The notes under the pieces were generated by a model. That model made no database searches. It was not told where the DNA came from and saw only the letters and a program-made list of their open reading frames with translations. Below are positions 36,639 to 45,970 of a stretch of DNA of 64,000 nucleotides, piece by piece. The DNA is from Streptomyces sp. SCUT-3 (GTDB lineage Bacteria; Actinomycetota; Actinomycetes; Streptomycetales; Streptomycetaceae): NCBI RefSeq assembly GCF_014083985.1, contig NZ_CP046907.1:5342501-5406500 (forward strand). Reading direction: 5' to 3'. Position numbers and translations under genes: made by a program. Within the stretch, counting starts at the first letter, position 1. The number at the start of each line of letters is the position of its first letter.

Positions 36639-37094
36639 GTGCCACTGAACGACCTGGACGAGCGCATCGTCCACGCACTCGCCGAGGACGCCCGGCGCTC
36701 CTACGCCGACATCGGCGCCGAGGTCGGGCTGTCCGCGCCCGCCGTCAAGCGCAGGGTGGACCGGCTGCTGGCCTCCGGGGCCATCACCGGCTTCACGGTG
36801 CGCGTGGACCCCGCGGCCCTGGGCTGGTCCACCGAGGCCTTCGTCGAGATCTACTGCCGCGGCAAGACCTCCCCCGAGGACATCCACCGCGGGCTCTCGC
36901 GCTACCCCGAGGTGGCCTCCGCCTCGACAGTCACCGGTGAGGCCGACGCGATCGTCCAGGTCTTCGCCTCCGACGTGCGGCACTTCGAGAGGGTCCTGGA
37001 GCGCATCGCGGGGGAGCCGTTCGTCGAGCGCACCAAGTCCGTCCTGGTCCTCTCCCCGCTGCTGCGCCGCTACAGCTCCGGTGCGCCCGCCTGA
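36639..37094 (+). CDS. Lrp/AsnC-family regulator
   Basis: A 151-aa protein. GTG 36639 follows GAAGGTGA. The N-terminal HTH (LNDLDERIVHALAEDARRSYADIG, then VGLSAPAVKRRVDRLL) and the C-terminal RAM/ACT-like effector domain (GKTSPEDIHRGLSRYPEVASASTVTGEADAIVQV) are complete. Such octameric regulators sense amino acids. The repeated CGCAA-GAATC boxes before this gene and the amidase-oxidase pair suggest self-control and control of amino-acid catabolism. Confidence 0.9.
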   Translation: MPLNDLDERIVHALAEDARRSYADIGAEVGLSAPAVKRRVDRLLASGAITGFTVRVDPAALGWSTEAFVEIYCRGKTSPEDIHRGLSRYPEVASASTVTGEADAIVQVFASDVRHFERVLERIAGEPFVERTKSVLVLSPLLRRYSSGAPA

Positions 37095-37099
37095 CCGGA

Positions 37100-37141
37100 C
37101 GCAACGAATCTCCGGAAGGGCCCGGAAAGACGCAAGGAATC
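37100..37141. promoter_or_regulatory. Lrp-like boxes upstream of the amidase-oxidase pair
   Basis: CGCAACGAATC (37100-37110) and CGCAAGGAATC (37131-37141), centred 31 bp (three turns) apart, both upstream of the -35 at 37168. This is an activator-like placement. Confidence 0.6.
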
Positions 37142-37167
37142 CACCGTCCGCGCGCAATGTCCGGCTC

Positions 37168-37197
37168 TTGTAGCCACTGTGCGGCGGTCCGTAGCCT
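37168..37197 (+). promoter_or_regulatory. Candidate promoter of the amidase-oxidase pair
   Basis: -35 TTGTAG (37168-37173) and -10 TAGCCT (37192-37197), 18-bp spacing, 36 bp before the amidase start. Confidence 0.55.
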
Positions 37198-37232
37198 CGA
37201 CGAGACCCCGGACCCCCACGACGTGAGGACCC

Positions 37233-38054
37233 ATGACCCCGCTGCGCATCGCCATCCTGCAGAGCTCCGGGCACCCCGGTGACGTCGCGGCCAACCTCGG
37301 CGCGCTGGACGCGGCCGCCGCCCGCGCCGCGGAGTCCGGCGCCCGGCTGCTGGTGTGCCCCGAGATGTTCCTCACCGGCTACGCGATCGGCGACGCGGTG
37401 GAGCAGCTGGCCGAGGCCGCCGACGGGCCCGGCCCGGCCGCGGTCGCCGCGATCGCCGCCCGGCACGGCGTCGCCGTCGCCCACGGCTACCCCGAGCGGG
37501 ACCCGGCCACCGGCGCCGTCCACAACTCCGCCCAGCTCGTCGGCCCCGACGGCCGCGTCCTGGCCGACTACCGCAAGACCCACCTCTTCGGCCCCTTCGA
37601 GACCTGGCACTTCCGGGCCGGGGACACCCCGGTGGTCACCGCGGACCTGTTCGGCCTGCGGATCGGCCTGCTGGTCTGCTACGACGTGGAGTTCCCGGAG
37701 ACCGGCCGGGCGCACGCCCTCGCCGGCACCGACCTGCTGCTCGTCCCCACCGCGCTGATGCGCCCCTACGACGTGGTCCCCGAGGTCCTGCTCCCGGCGC
37801 GGGCCTTCGAGAACCAGATGTACGTCGCCTACGCCAACCGCTGCGGCCCCGAGGGCGAGTTCGACTTCGCCGGCCTGAGCTGCCTGGCCGGCCCCGACGG
37901 CACCGCCGCGGCCCGCGCCGGACGCGGCGAGGAACTCCTCGTCGCCGACGTCGACCCCGAGGTGCTGAGCGCCTCCCGCGCCCGGAACACCTACCTGAGC
38001 GACCGGCGCCCCGAGCTGTACGCCTCCCTGGTCCCGCCGGTCCGCGTCCCCTGA
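37233..38054 (+). CDS. Nitrilase-superfamily amidase
   Basis: A 273-aa carbon-nitrogen hydrolase with the Glu-Lys-Cys triad in CPEMFLTGY, DYRKTHLFG and LLVCYDVEFPE. ATG 37233 follows GTGAGGAC. Its closest functional model by gene pairing is Pseudomonas DavA, which hydrolyses the amide made by DavB, a flavin L-lysine monooxygenase. Here the next gene is just such a flavin enzyme. The substrate is inferred to be an amino-acid-derived amide; which amino acid is not known. Confidence 0.85.
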   Translation: MTPLRIAILQSSGHPGDVAANLGALDAAAARAAESGARLLVCPEMFLTGYAIGDAVEQLAEAADGPGPAAVAAIAARHGVAVAHGYPERDPATGAVHNSAQLVGPDGRVLADYRKTHLFGPFETWHFRAGDTPVVTADLFGLRIGLLVCYDVEFPETGRAHALAGTDLLLVPTALMRPYDVVPEVLLPARAFENQMYVAYANRCGPEGEFDFAGLSCLAGPDGTAAARAGRGEELLVADVDPEVLSASRARNTYLSDRRPELYASLVPPVRVP

Positions 38055-38181
38055 GGGCCCGGGGCGCCCCGGACGCGCCCCGACCCGCCGCCCCGCTCCG
38101 CGGGCGTGCGGGCCGCACGACGGCCCGCACGCCCGCGGACCCCTGCCCGTTCCCGCCGTACCCGCAAGGAGAGCCGCGCCG

Positions 38182-39885
38182 ATGACGTCCACGGTGCCCA
38201 CCGCCGTCCACGAAGCCGGGGAGCCCGCCGCCGACCGGCCCCCGGTCACCATGTTCGGCCCGGACTTCCCGTACGCCTACGACGACTACCTGGCCCACCC
38301 GGCCGGCCTCGGCTCGGTGCCCGCCACCGAGCACGGCACCGAGGTCGCGGTGATCGGCGGCGGCCTGTCCGGCGTCGTGGCCGCCTACGAGCTGATGAAG
38401 ATGGGCCTGCGGCCGGTTGTCTACGAGGCCGACCGGATCGGCGGGCGGCTGCGCACCGTCGGCTTCGACGGCTGCAACGAGGACCTGACCGCCGAGATGG
38501 GCGCGATGCGCTTCCCGCCCTCCTCCACCGCCTTCTGGCACTACGCCGACCTGGTCGGCCTGGAGACCGAGCCGTTCCCCAACCCGCTCGCCCCGGACAC
38601 CCCCTCCACCGTGGTCGACCTCAAGGGCGAGTCCCACTACGCCCGCACCCTGGAGGACCTGCCCGAGGTCTTCCGCCAGGTGATGGAGGCCTGGAACGCC
38701 TCCCTGGAGGGCGGCGCCCGGTTCTCCGAGATGCAGCAGGCGATCCGCGAGCGCGACGCGCAGCGCGTCCGGCGGATCTGGGCCGAACTGGTGGAGAAGC
38801 TCGACCACCAGACCTTCTACGGCTTCCTGTGCGAGTCCCCGGCCTTCAAGTCCTTCCGGCACCGGGAGATCTTCGGCCAGGTCGGCTTCGGCACCGGCGG
38901 ATGGGACACCGACTTCCCCAACTCCATCCTGGAGATCCTGCGGGTGGTCTACACCGGCGCGGACGACGACCACCGCGGCATCGTCGGCGGCAGCCAGCAG
39001 CTCCCGCTGCGCCTGTGGGAGCGCGAACCGGGCAAGCTGGTGCACTGGCCGCAGGGCACCTCGCTGTCCTCCCTGCACGGCGGCGCCCCGCGCCCCGCGG
39101 TCACCCGGCTGCACCGCACCGCCGGCAACCGCGTCACGGTCACCGACGCCTCCGGCGACATCCGCACCTACCGGGCCGCCGTCTTCACCGCGCAGAGCTG
39201 GATGCTGCTCAGCAAGATCGAGTGCGACGAGTCGCTCTTCCCCGCCGACCACTGGACGGCGATAGAGCGCACCCACTACATGCAGTCCTCGAAGCTCTTC
39301 GTGCCGGTGGACCGCCCGTTCTGGAAGGACCCCGACCCCGAGACCGGCCGCGACACCATGAGCATGACGCTCACCGACCGGATGACCCGCGGCACCTACC
39401 TGCTGGACAACGGCCCGGACCGCCCCGCCGTGATCTGCCTGTCCTACACCTGGTGCGACGACTCCTCCAAGTGGCTGCCGCTGTCCGCGAAGGAGCGGAT
39501 GGACGTCATGCTCGCCTCGCTGCGCGAGATCTACCCCAAGGTCGACATCCGCAGGCACGTCATCGGCAACCCGGTGACCGTCTCCTGGGAGGCCGAGCCG
39601 TACTTCATGGGCGCCTTCAAGGCGAACCTGCCCGGCCACTACCGCTACCAGCGGCGCCTGTTCACCCACTTCGTGCAGGACCGGCTGCCCGAGGACCGGC
39701 GCGGGCTGTTCCTGGCCGGCGACGACATCTCCTGGACGGCCGGCTGGGCCGAGGGCGCGGTGCAGACCGCCCTCAACGCCGTGTGGGGCGTGATGCACCA
39801 CCTCGGAGGCTCCACCGACCCGTCCAACCCCGGGCCCGGCGACGTCTACGACACGATCGCCCCGGTCGAGCTGCCGGAGGACTGA
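38182..39885 (+). CDS. Flavin L-amino-acid oxidase/monooxygenase (amine oxidase superfamily)
   Basis: A 567-aa FAD enzyme. GGGLSGVVAAYELMKMG (~55-75) is the dinucleotide fold; EADRIGGRLRT follows. The C-terminal FAD-binding segment FLAGDDISWTAGWAEGAVQTA is near residue 515. It resembles tryptophan or lysine 2-monooxygenases, which convert L-amino acids to amides with loss of CO2. With the upstream amidase it would yield a carboxylic acid one carbon shorter. ATG 38182 follows AAGGAG. Its 3' end overlaps the convergent DUF5995 gene by 40 bp. Confidence 0.85.
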   Translation: MTSTVPTAVHEAGEPAADRPPVTMFGPDFPYAYDDYLAHPAGLGSVPATEHGTEVAVIGGGLSGVVAAYELMKMGLRPVVYEADRIGGRLRTVGFDGCNEDLTAEMGAMRFPPSSTAFWHYADLVGLETEPFPNPLAPDTPSTVVDLKGESHYARTLEDLPEVFRQVMEAWNASLEGGARFSEMQQAIRERDAQRVRRIWAELVEKLDHQTFYGFLCESPAFKSFRHREIFGQVGFGTGGWDTDFPNSILEILRVVYTGADDDHRGIVGGSQQLPLRLWEREPGKLVHWPQGTSLSSLHGGAPRPAVTRLHRTAGNRVTVTDASGDIRTYRAAVFTAQSWMLLSKIECDESLFPADHWTAIERTHYMQSSKLFVPVDRPFWKDPDPETGRDTMSMTLTDRMTRGTYLLDNGPDRPAVICLSYTWCDDSSKWLPLSAKERMDVMLASLREIYPKVDIRRHVIGNPVTVSWEAEPYFMGAFKANLPGHYRYQRRLFTHFVQDRLPEDRRGLFLAGDDISWTAGWAEGAVQTALNAVWGVMHHLGGSTDPSNPGPGDVYDTIAPVELPED

Positions 39886-40625
39886 GCCGGGGCCGGCGGG
39901 GTCAGCAGGAAGCGGCCGACGAGCCCGACGGCCCCGTCGGCGCACTCGGTGAACTCCGCAGCCAGGACGGGCCTGCGCCGCAGGCCCCACAGCACGCGGG
40001 ACGCTGCCCAGGCCGCGTCCCGCGCCCGCTCCAGGCTCCAGGCGCCCACCAGGTGGGTCAGCGGGTCGGCCACGTCCAGCAGGTCGGGACCCGGCATCAG
40101 CTCCTCGCGCACCCGCTCCTCCAGCCCCGCCAGCACCCCGCCCACCCGCTCGTACACCGCCTCCAGCGCCTGCGGCCCGCACCCCAGCGCCCGGCAGGAC
40201 TCCACCACCGCCGGAGCCAGGTCGCAGCCGATGTGCGCGTTGATCCCGGCCAGGGCGAACTGCACCGGGTGCACCCCCGGGTGGTGGCGCAGCCGGAACA
40301 GCGGCCGCCAGCCCGCCGCGGCGCGCCCGCCGGCCCCGTCCTCCTCCACGGCGGCCAGGTACCGGGCGGCGAACCGCACCACCAGCTCGGCCGCGGCCGC
40401 CGGGTCGGCGAACCCGCCCGCCGAGAGCAGGGCGCGCACCTCCTCGGTGACCGACAGGTAGACCCGGTTGAACACCGCGACCCCGTCCCGGGCCGGCAGC
40501 CCCGCACCCAGGTCCCGCATCCGCCCCGCGACGCCCTCCACCGCCTCCGCGGCGGCCCCCGCGGCCCCCGGTCCCGCCGGGACCCGCACGACCGGTACGT
40601 CCGGGCAGCGGTCGGTGCGGATCAC
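39846..40625 (-). CDS. DUF5995 family protein
   Basis: A 259-aa protein of unknown function with a GTG start at 40625 and a perfect AGGAGG SD five bases away. It is mostly helical, with DGVAVFNRVYLSVTEEVRALL, HPVQFALAGINAHIGCDLAPAVV and DPLTHLVGAWSLERARDAAW as conserved blocks, which I associate with DUF5995. It converges on the flavin oxidase gene and overlaps its end, so antisense transcripts are likely. Confidence 0.8.
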   Translation of the reverse strand: MIRTDRCPDVPVVRVPAGPGAAGAAAEAVEGVAGRMRDLGAGLPARDGVAVFNRVYLSVTEEVRALLSAGGFADPAAAAELVVRFAARYLAAVEEDGAGGRAAAGWRPLFRLRHHPGVHPVQFALAGINAHIGCDLAPAVVESCRALGCGPQALEAVYERVGGVLAGLEERVREELMPGPDLLDVADPLTHLVGAWSLERARDAAWAASRVLWGLRRRPVLAAEFTECADGAVGLVGRFLLTPPAPAQSSGSSTGAIVS

Positions 40626-40984
40626 GGGGCCTCCTGCGGCGGGGTCCGACGGCGGGAGGAGCTCCCCGCGGGCGGGCCCGTGCCCGGAGCCGCCGGCGGG
40701 GAGCCCCCTCACCGGCACTGTGCGCCCGCCGGGGGCCCGCACCCGGGCAGGGACACGCCCCGTCCCCCCGAACGGGCCACCCCCGCAAGCCCGTTGACCC
40801 GCCCGCGGCCCGGGCGCCGCACCCGGCCGCCGCGCCCGGCCGCGGCGGTCCCGGAGCGTGTCCGGCCGTGCGTGCCCTAATCGTTGCGACAGGGGCGGTT
40901 CCGTGCGCTGACCAGCGAGGACTACCGTTGTCGCGATCTGCGCCGGCGAGAGGCCGGCGGGCACGGTGAGCACAAGGAGACACG
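40626..40984. other. Intergenic region between DUF5995 gene and permease
   Basis: A 359-bp divergent spacer. It holds an inverted Lrp-like box at 40878-40888. The 40640-40860 part is GC-rich with no gene. A related TTGTCGCGAT lies at about 40928-40937. Confidence 0.5.
40878..40888 (-). promoter_or_regulatory. Inverted Lrp-like box upstream of permease
   Basis: CGCAACGATTA on the minus strand matches the CGCAACGAATC boxes near the Lrp gene with two differences. It could place the permease under the same regulator. Confidence 0.35.
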
Positions 40985-42406
40985 ATGGGCCTCGGAGTGG
41001 GCTGGAAGCTTCACGGCGACGGGAGGAGCCCGGAGCCGGGCGCCGTCGTCCGCCCCGACGAGCGGCTGTCCTGGGGCAGGACGCTGGGCCTGGGCGCGCA
41101 GCACGTGGTGGCCATGTTCGGCGCCACCTTCGTGGCCCCCGTCCTGATGGGTCTCGACCCGAACCTGGCGGTGATGCTCTCCGGCGTCGCCACCGTCTTC
41201 TTCCTGCTGGTCACCCGGGGCAGGGTGCCCAGCTACCTCGGCAGCAGCCTGTCCTTCGTCGGCGTCGCGGCGATCATCGCGAACAACGGCGGCACGGCGG
41301 GAACGCTCACCGGCGCCCTGCTGGTGGTCGGCGTGGTGCTGTGCGCCGTCGGCCTGGCGGTGCGCTCGCTCGGCGCCCGCATCGTGCACGCGGTGCTCCC
41401 GCCCGCGGTCACCGGCGCGGTCGTGATGCTGATCGGCTTCAACCTCGCCCCCGTGGCCGCCGGGACCTACTGGCCCCAGGACCAGTGGACGGCGCTGGCG
41501 ACCATGCTGTTCACCGGCTTCGCCCTGGTCGCCCTGCGCGGTTTCTGGAACCGCATCGCGATCTTCCTCGGCCTGGTCTTCGGCTACGCCCTCTCGTGGG
41601 TCCTCGACCGCACCATGGGGCAGATCCACTCCCCGGACGCCTCCGGCAAGGTCGTCGACCACTGGCGCCTGGACCTGTCGGGGGTCGCCCAGGCCGACTG
41701 GATCGGCCTGCCCACCCTGCACGCCCCCAGCTTCGAGCTGTCCGCGGTCCTGGTCGCCCTGCCCGTGGTCGTCGCCCTGATCGCGGAGAACGCCGGGCAC
41801 GTCAAGGCCGTCGGCGAGATGACCGGCGACCCGCTGGACGACGAGCTCGGCACCGCCATCGCCGCCGACGGCGCCGCGACCGTGCTGTCCACCGCGGTCG
41901 GCGGCCCGGCCACCACCACCTACGCCGAGAACATCGGCGTCATGGCCGCCACCCGCGTCTACTCCACCGCCGCCTACTGGGCCGCGGCCGGTTTCGCGAT
42001 CCTGTTCGGCCTGTGCCCGAAGTTCGGCGCCGTCGTCGCCGCGATCCCCGGCGGCGTCCTGGGCGGGATCACCATCATCCTCTACGGCATGATCGGCCTG
42101 CTCGGCGCGAAGATCTGGGTCGAGAACAAGGTGGACCTGGGCAACCCGATCAACCTGGTGCCGGTCGCCGCGGGCGTGATCGTCGGCATCGGCAACGTCA
42201 CCCTGGAGTTCACCGACACCTTCTCGCTCAGCGGCATCGCCCTGGGCACGATCATCGTGCTCACCGGCTACCACGTGCTGCGCCGGCTGGCACCGGAGCA
42301 CATGAAGGGCGAGGCGCCCCTGTTCGACGCCGTCGTCCCCGGCGGCGACGAGCCGGGCGGCGACGAGCCGGGCGGCGACACCTCCGCCCGGGGCGGCAAG
42401 GGCTGA
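40985..42406 (+). CDS. Uracil/xanthine permease (NCS2 family)
   Basis: A 473-aa membrane transporter with about 14 helices. NCS2 signatures are GAQHVVAMFGATFVAPVLMG near the N-terminus, ENAGHVKAVGEMTG (substrate Glu) and GGPATTTYAENIGVMA. ATG 40985 follows AAGGAG. It matches UraA-like uracil:proton symporters better than purine permeases, which fits pyrimidine salvage. The C-terminus has a GGDEP repeat (three copies of a 15-bp unit at 42341-42379) likely disordered in the cytoplasm. Confidence 0.9.
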   Translation: MGLGVGWKLHGDGRSPEPGAVVRPDERLSWGRTLGLGAQHVVAMFGATFVAPVLMGLDPNLAVMLSGVATVFFLLVTRGRVPSYLGSSLSFVGVAAIIANNGGTAGTLTGALLVVGVVLCAVGLAVRSLGARIVHAVLPPAVTGAVVMLIGFNLAPVAAGTYWPQDQWTALATMLFTGFALVALRGFWNRIAIFLGLVFGYALSWVLDRTMGQIHSPDASGKVVDHWRLDLSGVAQADWIGLPTLHAPSFELSAVLVALPVVVALIAENAGHVKAVGEMTGDPLDDELGTAIAADGAATVLSTAVGGPATTTYAENIGVMAATRVYSTAAYWAAAGFAILFGLCPKFGAVVAAIPGGVLGGITIILYGMIGLLGAKIWVENKVDLGNPINLVPVAAGVIVGIGNVTLEFTDTFSLSGIALGTIIVLTGYHVLRRLAPEHMKGEAPLFDAVVPGGDEPGGDEPGGDTSARGGKG

Positions 42407-42410
42407 CCGT

Positions 42411-42451
42411 CCGCCGGGCGGGGCGCGGCCCGGCCGCGTACCGCCCGGCGG
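42411..42451. terminator. Hairpin between permease and PRC gene
   Basis: CCGCCGGGCGG and CCGCCCGGCGG form an 11-bp stem between the convergent permease and PRC genes. Confidence 0.55.
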
Positions 42452-42476
42452 GCCCGCTTCCGGCCCGCCGCCCGGA

Positions 42477-43181
42477 CTACCGCTTGGGCCGCCGGTGCCG
42501 GCCGCGCCCGGACGAGGGGCGCGGCCCCTCGCTCCGGGGGCCGGTGTCCTCCGTGCCCGGTGCTCCGGCGCTGCCGCTCATGCCCCGGGTGTCCTCGGGG
42601 CCGTGCAGTCCGGTGGTGTCCCGCTCCGGCAGTCCGGAGAGGTCCTCGCCCTCGTGGCCGGGAAGGTCCTTGGACCGGTCCCGGCCCGCCAGGTGCCCCC
42701 TCGGCTCGGGCTCGGCGCCCGCACCCGGCGCGGTGCCCGTGCCGCCGGTGGTGCCCGCGGCTGCGCCGGTGTCGGCGGCGCCGGCGGTGCCCGTGCCGCC
42801 CCCGGCCCGGCGGCCGAAGTCCCCGGCCCCGCCGCCCGCCCCCGCCTCCCCGGGACGGCCGGGGCCCGTCGTGGACAGCCCGTAGTACCGGTAGAGCTCC
42901 TGCTCCTCCTCGACGGAGAGGTGCCGGCCGACCTCCAGGTCGGGGGCGCCGCTGACCTTCTCCTTGAGGTAGGCCAGACGCAGCTGGTCGCCGGACATCG
43001 AGGCGCCGCGCAGCGGGACGAAGATCTCCTTGGAGCGGAACAGCCCCCTCTTCACCGTGACCCATTCGGGTGAGCCGGTGGTGTCGCTGACGAAGACCTG
43101 CTCGACCGAGCCGATCTTGTTCCCCTCGACGTCCACGGCCTTGTGGCCGATGACGTCGTCGGGGCGGATCTGGGTGCTCAT
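42477..43181 (-). CDS. PRC-barrel protein with long disordered tail
   Basis: A 234-aa protein starting MSTQIRPDDVIGHKAVDVEG at ATG 43181 with a GGAGGC SD. Residues ~1-90 form a PRC-barrel-like domain (NKIGSVEQVFVSDTTGSPEWVTV, FVPLRGASMSGDQL). From ~115 it is Gly/Ala/Thr-rich then charged, and ends in basic RGRHRRPKR. PRC-barrel proteins can have roles in stress response or RNA and photosynthetic complexes; the function here is unknown. Confidence 0.8.
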   Translation of the reverse strand: MSTQIRPDDVIGHKAVDVEGNKIGSVEQVFVSDTTGSPEWVTVKRGLFRSKEIFVPLRGASMSGDQLRLAYLKEKVSGAPDLEVGRHLSVEEEQELYRYYGLSTTGPGRPGEAGAGGGAGDFGRRAGGGTGTAGAADTGAAAGTTGGTGTAPGAGAEPEPRGHLAGRDRSKDLPGHEGEDLSGLPERDTTGLHGPEDTRGMSGSAGAPGTEDTGPRSEGPRPSSGRGRHRRPKR

Positions 43182-43353
43182 CGTGCCTCCAGGATCGCTG
43201 GGGCGTCCCGCCGGCACCGGGCACACCGGGCGGAGGCGGGCTCTTCCCTTTCCGCCTGCACTATCCGGCGCACCGGCGGGCCCCGCAACCGGTGGCCGCC
43301 GGCAGGCCCGCGCAGGGGACCCGCGACGCCGCAGGGGCGCCGGCGGGCCCCCG

Positions 43354-43382
43354 CGCGGACCCCTGCGCGGACCCCTGCGCGG
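43354..43382. repeat. 12-bp tandem repeat upstream of chitinase end
   Basis: CGCGGACCCCTG occurs at 43354 and 43366, followed by a partial copy, in the 231-bp spacer between the PRC and chitinase genes. It is not coding. Confidence 0.65.
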
Positions 43383-43412
43383 GGCCGGGCGCGGGGCCGG
43401 GCGCGAGGTGCC

Positions 43413-45719
43413 TCAGCAGGCCCCGAGGTCCTGCCACACACCCCACTCGCCGGTGGTCCCGGGCTCCTCGCCGCTGGTCCACCACTTGGCCCGGTACTCG
43501 CGTCCCTTCCAGGAGACGGTCTGCCCGCCGGAGTACGCGGTCGCGGCCGACCACTCGGCGGCCGTGCAGGTGCCGCCCCCGCCGCCGGTCCCGCCGTCAC
43601 CGCCGGTCCCGCCTCCGCTCCCGCCGTCCCCGGGGTCCACCACGGTGGTGCCGCGGGCCAGGTCGGTGGTCAGCCCGTAGGTGGAACCGCCGAAGGAGAC
43701 CGTCCAGTTCGACGGCGTCGAGGTCGGCAGGTAGTACACGAGGTCGAACTCCACCGAGGCACCGGGAGCCAGGGCCCGGTGGGAGGGCAGTTTCACGGAG
43801 GCCCGGTGGTAGTCGCCCTTCAGGCCGCCGACGTTGCCGACCGAGGAGTGGTCGCTGCGGACCACCGTCAGTCCCCACCCGGACTGGTCCTTGGCGTTGT
43901 TCGGGGCCGACGTGGCGTAGTCGAACCGGAACTCCGAGCCGCCGGGGACGGTGGTGCGGGAGTGGTTGGTGATGCGGACCTTGGGGCTGATCGGGTAGTT
44001 GGAGTCGCCCAGCGGGAAGGAGTGGAAGTCCACCGACAGGTCCAGCGACTCCTTCGGCACCGCGGTCGTGGCGCGCTGCGCGCCGTAGGGGGAGGCGGCC
44101 TTGAAGGCGTCGTACATCGCCGTGGTCAAGGTGGTGCCCGGCCCGTACTGGCCCTTGCCGCCGTTCGCGGAGGCGTCCCAGGCGTAGTCGCCGGCCAGTT
44201 CCCAGACCATGGTGCCGCCGATGCCCTTGTCCACCACGTACTTGGCCTTGGCGGCCACCGACTGCTCGTCCTCGGTGGACAGGAACACCTTCTTCTCGGC
44301 GTTCCACAGCCACGGGGCGGTCAGCGTGGCGTCGTACTTGCGGGCGTAGGTGCCCTTCAGCGCGGTGTCGGACAGCCCGTGGTCGGCCAGGTAGTCGGGC
44401 AGGACGCCCTTCTCCAGGTTCTTGGCGTGCCACATGGGGTTGGAGCCGGCCGGGGACTCCTTGCCGTTGTCGTCCAGGTCGTGCCACAGGTTGTCGATGC
44501 CGGTGGCCCCGTCGCCGCACTCGGTCAGCCCCGATCCGGCCGGGCAGGAGGTGGTCTTCGCCGTCCCCCACAGGCCGTCGGTGCCGCCGGTGACGTTCTT
44601 CCAGCCGCGGGTGTAGTACGGCAGGCCGATGTTGATCCGTCCGGCGGGCATCGACGCGCGGAAGTAGTGGTACGCCCAGTCGGTGTTGAGGTAGCCGATG
44701 CCGCCGTACTGGGAGGTGGTGTACACGCCCCACTTGGCCAGTTCGGCGTCCTTGCCGTCGTCGTACAGCGCGGCGTTGGGCCCGACGAACTCGTTCCACG
44801 CGCCGTGCAGGTCGTACGACATGACGTTGACGTAGTCCAGGTACTTGGTGACCTGGTAGGTCTCCATGCCGCGCAGCAGGTAGCCGGAGGACGGCGCGGC
44901 CACGGTGAGCAGGTAGTGGCGGCCGTCGGCGGCCCCGGCCCGGTCCAGCTTCTCGCGCAGGGTCTTCATCAGCGCCGCGTAGCCCCGGTTGAGGCCGGCG
45001 CGGCGGGCGTTGGCGACCGGCCAGTCCTTGGGGTTGCCGGCGTCCTTCATCGAGGTCGGGTACTCGTAGTCGATGTCCAGGCCGTTGAAGCCGTACTTCT
45101 TGACGAAGGCGACCGCGGAGTCGGCGAAGGTGTCGATGCCCGCCTGGTTGACCGAGCCGTCGGCGTTGGTGGCCATCGTGTAGAAGCCGCTGCTGTCGGC
45201 CCAACCGCCCACCGAGATGAGGGTCTTGACGTTCGGGTGCTGCTTCTTGAACTTGTTGAGCAGGTTGAAGTGCCCCTTGTAGGAGTACTCCGGGTCCATC
45301 TCGGCGCCGGGCGTTCCCGGCCAGGTCATGCCGGTGGCGGCGTTGTCCGCGCCGTCCGCGCCGACCGTGATCCGGTGGGAGGAGTCCACGCCGGCGAAGG
45401 CGTAGTTGACGTGGGTGACCTTGTCCCAGGGGACGTCCGGGGCCAGGTAGGCAGGCTTGCCGTCCTTGCCGGTGCGCCAGCCGGTGAAGTAGCCGATGAT
45501 GCGCCGCTGGTGGTCGGCGCCCATCTTCTCGCGGCCGTCGGCGTCGTAGACCGAGCAGTAGGGGACGTTCGTCCCGGGGGTGGTGTACAGGCCGTCGGGG
45601 CGGCAGGCGCTGTGGTCGACGGCCTGGGAGGGGGAGGCGCCGGCCAGTCCGGCGGCCAGGAGGGAGAGCGCGGCCGCCGCCGCGGCCAGGGGGGCTCTCG
45701 CCCGGTTCAGGAGTCTCAC
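43413..45719 (-). CDS. Secreted family 18 chitinase with chitin-binding domain
   Basis: A 768-aa exported enzyme. GTG 45719 (GGAGGA SD) begins a signal peptide [20 protein letters not shown] with a likely cut near residue 33 (SQA-VD). GH18 spans ~60-545. Its catalytic DxxDxDxE-type motif is [11 protein letters not shown] near residue 215, with SVGGW upstream. A beta-sandwich module (~560-690; [14 protein letters not shown]) is followed by a Gly-rich linker. The C-terminal CBM5/12 domain has [15 protein letters not shown] and [16 protein letters not shown]. It hydrolyses chitin outside the cell. Two DasR-like sites lie upstream. Confidence 0.93.
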   Translation of the reverse strand: MRLLNRARAPLAAAAAALSLLAAGLAGASPSQAVDHSACRPDGLYTTPGTNVPYCSVYDADGREKMGADHQRRIIGYFTGWRTGKDGKPAYLAPDVPWDKVTHVNYAFAGVDSSHRITVGADGADNAATGMTWPGTPGAEMDPEYSYKGHFNLLNKFKKQHPNVKTLISVGGWADSSGFYTMATNADGSVNQAGIDTFADSAVAFVKKYGFNGLDIDYEYPTSMKDAGNPKDWPVANARRAGLNRGYAALMKTLREKLDRAGAADGRHYLLTVAAPSSGYLLRGMETYQVTKYLDYVNVMSYDLHGAWNEFVGPNAALYDDGKDAELAKWGVYTTSQYGGIGYLNTDWAYHYFRASMPAGRINIGLPYYTRGWKNVTGGTDGLWGTAKTTSCPAGSGLTECGDGATGIDNLWHDLDDNGKESPAGSNPMWHAKNLEKGVLPDYLADHGLSDTALKGTYARKYDATLTAPWLWNAEKKVFLSTEDEQSVAAKAKYVVDKGIGGTMVWELAGDYAWDASANGGKGQYGPGTTLTTAMYDAFKAASPYGAQRATTAVPKESLDLSVDFHSFPLGDSNYPISPKVRITNHSRTTVPGGSEFRFDYATSAPNNAKDQSGWGLTVVRSDHSSVGNVGGLKGDYHRASVKLPSHRALAPGASVEFDLVYYLPTSTPSNWTVSFGGSTYGLTTDLARGTTVVDPGDGGSGGGTGGDGGTGGGGGTCTAAEWSAATAYSGGQTVSWKGREYRAKWWTSGEEPGTTGEWGVWQDLGAC

Positions 45720-45828
45720 GGTGGTCCTCCACGCGGGGGTCGGGACACGGAGCGGGGAACGGGTCCTGCGGTGCTCCGGACCGGGTGCGCACCCGGCCGG
45801 ACGGGCCTCGGAGGTTGGCGAGAGGTTA

Positions 45829-45867
45829 AGTGGACTAGACCAATGAGGCCAATAGGTCTGTACCAAT
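45829..45867. promoter_or_regulatory. DasR-responsive (dre-like) sites
   Basis: AGTGGACTAGACCAAT (45829-45844) matches the dre consensus ACTGGTCTAGACCACT at 13-14 of 16 positions. ATAGGTCTGTACCAAT (45852-45867) is weaker. They are 23 bp apart, about 110-150 bp upstream of the chitinase start. DasR represses chitin genes until glucosamine-6-phosphate accumulates. Confidence 0.75.
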
Positions 45868-45970
45868 TCCCCTCGTGTCGCCGTCCCGCGGGTGTGAGTG
45901 ACCGCACAGCGGAATGCCTGTACGGGGCCGCCCGGGTACGTGGCACACTGACCCCAGAACCAGTGACGTT

